Shown here: one piece after another, positions 6,077-9,740 of the stretch
How the letters are laid out: the number at the start of each line of letters is the position of its first letter
Numbering within the stretch: the stretch's first letter is position 1
Assembly (NCBI GenBank): GCA_023261465.1
Contig: JAHFOW010000094.1
Coordinates: 1-9,740 of the forward strand
Source of the DNA: Planctomycetota bacterium
GTDB lineage: Bacteria > Planctomycetota > Brocadiia > Brocadiales > Brocadiaceae
DNA: 9,740 nt
Direction: 5' to 3'
The notes under the pieces: model-generated
Databases searched by the model: none
What the model was told of the DNA's origin: nothing
What the model saw: only the letters and a program-made list of their open reading frames with translations
Program-made: the position numbers and the translations under genes

Positions 6077-8350
6077 ATGAAATATGTATGTATTATGTTG
6101 GGAATTATTTTAGTAATACCTATGAATTTTGTTGGGTTGTTCCCTTTATTTGCAGCTCCTGTTTACTCAGATAAAACGGAAGTCGGTTCTTCGACGTCAG
6201 GTAGGGTAGGGGGAGATGCTACTCGTCAACCAGAAGAGCTTAATAACAATACCGATAATTCATTAAACACCGTTCAAGAGTCTACGAATTCCACGTCTCC
6301 CGCAACAGATGCAACTCTTTTGCCGGAAGTGTTGGTCTACGGACGCGCAGACAGTTTGCTCGGCATTGCAGGCGCGGCGTCTCAAGGTACGGTGGGGAAG
6401 GACGAATTGGAATTGCGCACCTTGTCGCGTCCCGGTGAAGTGCTGGAGACCGTTCCCGGCGTTATCGTCACTCAGCACAGTGGCGCAGGCAAGGCGAATC
6501 AGTTCTTTCTGCGCGGTTTTAATCTCGACCATGGAACAGACTTTGCCACATCGGTCGACGGTGTTCCGGTAAATCTGCCCACTCATGCGCATGGGCAGGG
6601 CTATAGTGATTTGAATTTCACGATCCCCGAACTGATAGAGCGCGTGGATTTCCGCAAAGGGGTTTACTATGCCAACCTCGGCGATTTTTCTTCTGCCGGT
6701 GCCGCAGACATCCAATATGTTAATTTTCTTCCGCAAAGTATAGCGCGGGTAGAAGGCGGCAGTTTCGGATATGAGCGCGGCCTGTACGCCTCGACAAATC
6801 AAATCGGGAGCGGAAATCTCCTTTATGCCGTTGAATTATTCCATGAAGACGGCCCATGGACCACCCCGGATGATTACAAGAAGATAAATGGTGTGTTGCG
6901 CTATAGCCGGGGTACTGCAGAGTCAGGCTGTAGCGTAACCGCTATGGCGTATGCCGGGAACTGGAACGCGACCGACCAAATTGCTCAGCGCGCGCTGCAG
7001 GAAATTCCTGACTTTGGCCTTTTCGATTCTCTGGATTCAAGCGACGGTGGCAACTCGCAACGCCACAGTCTTTCCGCCGAGTGGCACCGTGCCGATGCAG
7101 ATTCTTCCACGAAGGTATTGCTCTATGGATTCTACTACGACCTTGATTTATTTTCCAATTTCACGTATTTTCTCGATAGTCCCCAGGGCGATCAAATAGA
7201 ACAACAAGACCAGCGGGGAGTCGGCGGGGTAAAGGCCAGCCAAACCTGGTACGGCCAAATTTTTAGCCACGATATGGAAAACACCGTTGGCCTGCAAATA
7301 CGCAGCGATTCGATTAAAAACGGTTTGTTCCAAACCGTCGACCGGAAGCGTACGGACAAGGTTGATTATAACGGTGAAACGATTTCCGCCACAACCCGTG
7401 CGGATGATGTGTGGGAGGCGAGTCTTTCCCCTTACGTAGAGAATCAGGTTCAATGGGCGGACAAATTCCGCACGGTTTGTGGATTGCGCACGGATTATTA
7501 CCATTTCGATGTGAATAGTAATTTGCCTGTCAACTCCGGCACACGAGATGCCGCAATCGTCAGTCCCAAAGGGTCGCTTATCTTTGGTCCCTGGGCCAAA
7601 ACGGAGTATTACCTGAGCGGCGGACTCGGTTTCCACAGCAATGATGGCCGCGGCGTGACACAACATGTCGATCCAACGACGGGCGACCCTGTAGAACCAG
7701 CTACCCCTTTGGTGCGTACGAGTGGGGCTGAAATCGGCGCACGCACGACTGCCGTTAAGGGGTTGCAAAGCACATTGGCGTTGTGGTTGCTTGATACGGA
7801 TTCGGAACTGGTATTTTCCGGGGATGCCGGCAGCACCGAGGCTAGCGCACCGAGTAGACGTTATGGCGTCGAGTGGACAAATTACTACACGCCCGCAAAG
7901 TGGCTCGATCTGGATGCCGATTTTTCATTTTCACACGCTGAGTTTCGTGAAAATGTCGTTGGTGAAGGAGTACAAGGTACGCACATCCCCGGAGCAGTTG
8001 ACAGCGTTATAGCCACCGGAATTGCGTTCCATCAGCCAGGCGAACGCGGTTTTTTCAGTGACTTACGGTTGCGGTTTTTCGGCCCTCGTCCTCTTGCGGA
8101 AGATAATAACATCCGCTCCGGATCCACCAGTCTGCTGAGTTCGAAAGTGGGCTACAACTTCAATAAAAACTGGACTCTCAGTGTCGAGGGTTTCAATCTC
8201 CTCAACAACAGGGATCATGAGATTGATTATTATTATCCATCGCGTTTGGAAAACGAGGCCGCTGGCCCGAATAACGGTGGTTACAATGATATTCACTTTA
8301 AATCAGTTGAACCCATTGCGGTTCATGCCGCGCTGACTTTCCGGTTCTAA
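6077..8350 (+). CDS. TonB-dependent outer-membrane receptor, possibly for nickel
   Basis: The product has 757 residues. Residues 1-30 form a Sec signal peptide (K2, then a long hydrophobic stretch). Residues 31-80 are a low-complexity N/S/T-rich spacer. PEVLVYG (83-89) is a probable TonB box. The plug domain follows to about 220, with GEVLETVPGVIVTQHSGAGK, FFLRGFNLDHGTDFATSVDG and PTHAHGQGYSD. The rest is beta-barrel, ending in LTFRF with the terminal aromatic typical of outer-membrane proteins. Such receptors bind a metal chelate outside the cell and import it using energy from TonB-ExbB-ExbD. Placement between nikR and exbBD-tonB suggests nickel, as for H. pylori FrpB4, but substrate cannot be read from sequence; siderophore or cobalamin-like ligands remain possible. 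The ATG at 6077 is chosen for the signal peptide; no Shine-Dalgarno is seen. GC content jumps from about 37% (6061-6300) to about 57% (6301-6420), hinting at a composite or acquired gene. Confidence 0.92.
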   Translation: MKYVCIMLGIILVIPMNFVGLFPLFAAPVYSDKTEVGSSTSGRVGGDATRQPEELNNNTDNSLNTVQESTNSTSPATDATLLPEVLVYGRADSLLGIAGAASQGTVGKDELELRTLSRPGEVLETVPGVIVTQHSGAGKANQFFLRGFNLDHGTDFATSVDGVPVNLPTHAHGQGYSDLNFTIPELIERVDFRKGVYYANLGDFSSAGAADIQYVNFLPQSIARVEGGSFGYERGLYASTNQIGSGNLLYAVELFHEDGPWTTPDDYKKINGVLRYSRGTAESGCSVTAMAYAGNWNATDQIAQRALQEIPDFGLFDSLDSSDGGNSQRHSLSAEWHRADADSSTKVLLYGFYYDLDLFSNFTYFLDSPQGDQIEQQDQRGVGGVKASQTWYGQIFSHDMENTVGLQIRSDSIKNGLFQTVDRKRTDKVDYNGETISATTRADDVWEASLSPYVENQVQWADKFRTVCGLRTDYYHFDVNSNLPVNSGTRDAAIVSPKGSLIFGPWAKTEYYLSGGLGFHSNDGRGVTQHVDPTTGDPVEPATPLVRTSGAEIGARTTAVKGLQSTLALWLLDTDSELVFSGDAGSTEASAPSRRYGVEWTNYYTPAKWLDLDADFSFSHAEFRENVVGEGVQGTHIPGAVDSVIATGIAFHQPGERGFFSDLRLRFFGPRPLAEDNNIRSGSTSLLSSKVGYNFNKNWTLSVEGFNLLNNRDHEIDYYYPSRLENEAAGPNNGGYNDIHFKSVEPIAVHAALTFRF
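6090..6119. promoter_or_regulatory. Candidate NikR operator 2 (GTATTA-N18-TAATAC)
   Basis: Perfect 6-bp half-sites with the same 18-bp gap as operator 1, 74 bp downstream (about seven helical turns). It lies within the first 15 codons of the receptor gene. The matching spacing is what makes it notable. AT-richness of this segment raises the chance of coincidence. Confidence 0.3.
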
Positions 8351-8368
8351 TTTTAAAAAGGAGTAAAA

Positions 8369-8977
8369 ATGTTTCATTTATTCTTAAGGGGAGGGCCTGT
8401 CATGTGGCCTATCCTCGTTGCGTCTTTGGCAGCCCTGACCATAGTTATAGAGCGGATTTCATTTCTTATCCACGAACAACGATCAAGGTGTCCGGAAACG
8501 GTAGGAAAAATATTTTCCGAAGTTGAGAAAGGGAAAATTGAAGAAGCGATGCGGATAGGAGAAGGATGCAATGATTTTGTTGCCGTCACTCTTATGTACG
8601 GTCTTCGCCATCGTCACAAGGCCTTCTCAAACGCCCTTTTACAGGCTGCAAATAAAGAACTCAAGCGTTTTAGCCGGGGGCTTCCGGTGCTTGACACCGT
8701 TATTACGCTTGCGCCGCTCCTGGGTCTTTTTGGTACGGTGATTGGCATGATACATGCCTTTGGCCTTTTGGGCGGTAAGGAGCTTGAGGCCCCTGCGGTT
8801 ATTACGGGCGGCATTGCCGAGGCCTTAATAGCCACCGCTTATGGCCTTCTCACCGCCATGGTCGCACTCATTCCGTTTAATTATCTCAACGCACGTCTTG
8901 AAGAAGCCAGGCATGAAATTGAGGATGCCACCACGCATCTCGAACTTTTGCTTTTAAAGCAGGATAAAAGCTTATGA
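8369..8977 (+). CDS. exbB: ExbB-type proton channel subunit (MotA/TolQ/ExbB family)
   Basis: The product has 202 residues and three membrane segments at about 8-28, 108-131 and 144-170. The family core is clear: ITLAPLLGLFGTVIGMIHAF in the second segment and ITGGIAEALIATAYGLLTAM in the third. E151 and T156 match E. coli ExbB E176 and T181, and T123 matches T148, so the channel residues are intact. ExbB forms the inner-membrane pentamer around ExbD and converts proton-motive force into TonB movement. The start follows AAGGAG at 8358-8363 by 5 nt, and the gene begins 18 bp after the receptor stop. Its stop overlaps exbD by ATGA, indicating translational coupling. TolQ or MotA identity is less likely given the TonB-dependent receptor and tonB beside it. 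Confidence 0.93.
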   Translation: MFHLFLRGGPVMWPILVASLAALTIVIERISFLIHEQRSRCPETVGKIFSEVEKGKIEEAMRIGEGCNDFVAVTLMYGLRHRHKAFSNALLQAANKELKRFSRGLPVLDTVITLAPLLGLFGTVIGMIHAFGLLGGKELEAPAVITGGIAEALIATAYGLLTAMVALIPFNYLNARLEEARHEIEDATTHLELLLLKQDKSL

Positions 8978-9396
8978 AGATACCACTACCAACAACCAGA
9001 CGGAAGGCAAGGATAGAGATCATTCCGCTTATTGACGTCATATTTTTTCTCCTGGCGACTTTTGTAATGGTTTCTCTTTCGATGGTCAGGAATCAGGGCA
9101 TTAATGTGAATTTGCCCTCCGCCGCCACAGGCGCCGCTCAGGAGCGCGAAGCAGCGATAACCATTACCATAACCAAAGCAGGCGATATATACCTGAATCA
9201 AGCAAAACTGGCTCCCGACCTTTTACCCCAGCGCCTGAAACAATTAAAGACAGAAAATCCAGACGTGAGAGTTTTTATTAATGGGGACAAGGAAGCCTAT
9301 TTTGGTAATGCAATTCAGATTCTCGATGAGGTAAGGTCTGCAGGAATCACGAAAGTTGCTATTCAGACAAAGCAGGCAGAACCTTCGCAAAAATGA
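8974..9396 (+). CDS. exbD: ExbD-type biopolymer transport protein
   Basis: The product has 140 residues. A short cytoplasmic basic N-terminus (RRKARIE) leads into one membrane segment, IIPLIDVIFFLLATFVMVSL. D21 matches the essential proton-carrying Asp25 of E. coli ExbD. The periplasmic domain shows the family pattern ITITKAGDIYLNQ, then VFINGDKEAYFGNAIQILDE. It acts with ExbB and TonB in the inner membrane to power the receptor. The start ATG overlaps the exbB stop, and its TGA overlaps the tonB start (ATGA at 9393-9396). No internal defect is seen. Confidence 0.93.
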   Translation: MKIPLPTTRRKARIEIIPLIDVIFFLLATFVMVSLSMVRNQGINVNLPSAATGAAQEREAAITITITKAGDIYLNQAKLAPDLLPQRLKQLKTENPDVRVFINGDKEAYFGNAIQILDEVRSAGITKVAIQTKQAEPSQK

Positions 9397-9740
9397 CACC
9401 GTCCAGATTCAATTACCACCAGATTAAACACGGCAACCAGGACATAACTAAAGGATTTATACTTGCCTTATTCATTCATGGTGTTTTGTTTTTTGTTGGC
9501 GGAAGACCTTTTGTTAAACCTGTTCAAAACAGCGTCCAATCCGCCAACGGGGGCATAGACGTTGATCTGGTGACTGCCTTGCCACAACCAGACATAGATG
9601 CAGCTAAATCCATTACGTCTACAACAGAACAACAGCAGGAAACGGTTAAGATTGTGCCGCACGAAGAACCTGTGACACTGCAGCAACCTGACGTAGATGC
9701 AGTTAAATCCATTACACCCACAATGGAAAAACAGCAGGAA
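9393..9740 (+). CDS. tonB: TonB-family energy transducer (partial, 3' end outside window)
   Basis: The ATG at 9393 overlaps the exbD stop (ATGA), and the frame stays open to the window end, 116 codons, so the C-terminal TonB domain is not visible. The N-terminus is TonB-like. About 21 polar residues are followed by one membrane segment, FILALFIHGVLFFVGG. IHG in that segment matches E. coli TonB His20, needed for coupling to ExbBD. After residue 39 the protein is periplasmic and rich in Q, P, E, V and T, as in TonB linkers. It carries two copies of a 19-residue repeat, first QPDIDAAKSITSTTEQQQE. The final gene in a receptor-exbB-exbD-tonB order fits a dedicated energy module. A generic TonB-like protein of other function is possible until the C-terminus is read. 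Confidence 0.85.
   Translation, partial: MTPSRFNYHQIKHGNQDITKGFILALFIHGVLFFVGGRPFVKPVQNSVQSANGGIDVDLVTALPQPDIDAAKSITSTTEQQQETVKIVPHEEPVTLQQPDVDAVKSITPTMEKQQE
9585..9740 (+). repeat. Direct repeat in the tonB linker
   Basis: Two 57-bp copies (9585-9641 and 9684-9740) are in frame, 99 bp (33 codons) apart, and encode QPDxDAxKSITxTxExQQE. Nucleotide identity is high, with scattered changes. The second copy ends exactly at the window edge, so further copies may follow. Confidence 0.85.

Noticed and set aside
6263..6802. 179-residue minus-strand frame inside the receptor
   Set aside because: It is antisense to the conserved plug domain and is a shadow.
7148..7768. 206-residue minus-strand frame inside the receptor
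   Set aside because: It is antisense to the barrel region, has no ribosome site or family match, and the receptor frame is clearly the coding one.
9468..9721. Minus-strand frames at the right edge
   Set aside because: The plus strand encodes the tonB N-terminus, coupled by ATGA to exbD; the minus frames are its shadows.

Overview
The window reads as part of a Gram-negative bacterial chromosome with moderate GC. It carries an outer-membrane TonB-dependent receptor, an ExbB/ExbD/TonB energy module, and proteins with Sec signal peptides. The 53-residue secreted repeats, the RAYT transposase type and the giant membrane-anchored coiled-coil protein resemble what I know from Planctomycetota, especially the anammox order Brocadiales. 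That assignment is inference from protein style, not from a marker gene.

Layout. Positions 1-623 (minus strand) hold the 5' part of a secreted protein made of near-identical 159-bp tandem repeats; its 3' end lies beyond the window. Positions 624-835 are a non-coding leader with a hairpin and a possible decayed coding fragment. Positions 836-1469 are a broken REP-associated tyrosine transposase bounded by a 7-bp inverted repeat. Positions 1470-1748 are mostly empty apart from a small hairpin and a possible 27-codon ORF. Positions 1749-5180 (minus strand) encode a 1143-residue membrane protein of DUF4175 type, with three N-terminal membrane segments, two Ig-like regions and a long coiled coil. 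Positions 5181-5569 are a repeat-rich intergenic region between divergent genes, with a G/C-tract palindrome, a sigma70-type promoter and a terminator-like hairpin.

From 5570 to the right edge, on the plus strand, is a coherent metal-uptake locus. It comprises nikR (nickel-responsive repressor), a 757-residue TonB-dependent receptor, exbB, exbD, and the first 116 codons of tonB, which is cut by the window edge. exbB follows the receptor by 18 bp, exbB and exbD overlap by ATGA, and exbD and tonB overlap by ATGA, so receptor to tonB looks like one operon. The reading is that NikR senses Ni(II) and controls an outer-membrane receptor with its own dedicated ExbBD-TonB motor. The substrate is most simply nickel or a nickel chelate, but only the neighbourhood supports this. 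The nikR-receptor gap contains inverted repeats that are candidate operators and a UUCG hairpin that may terminate nikR.
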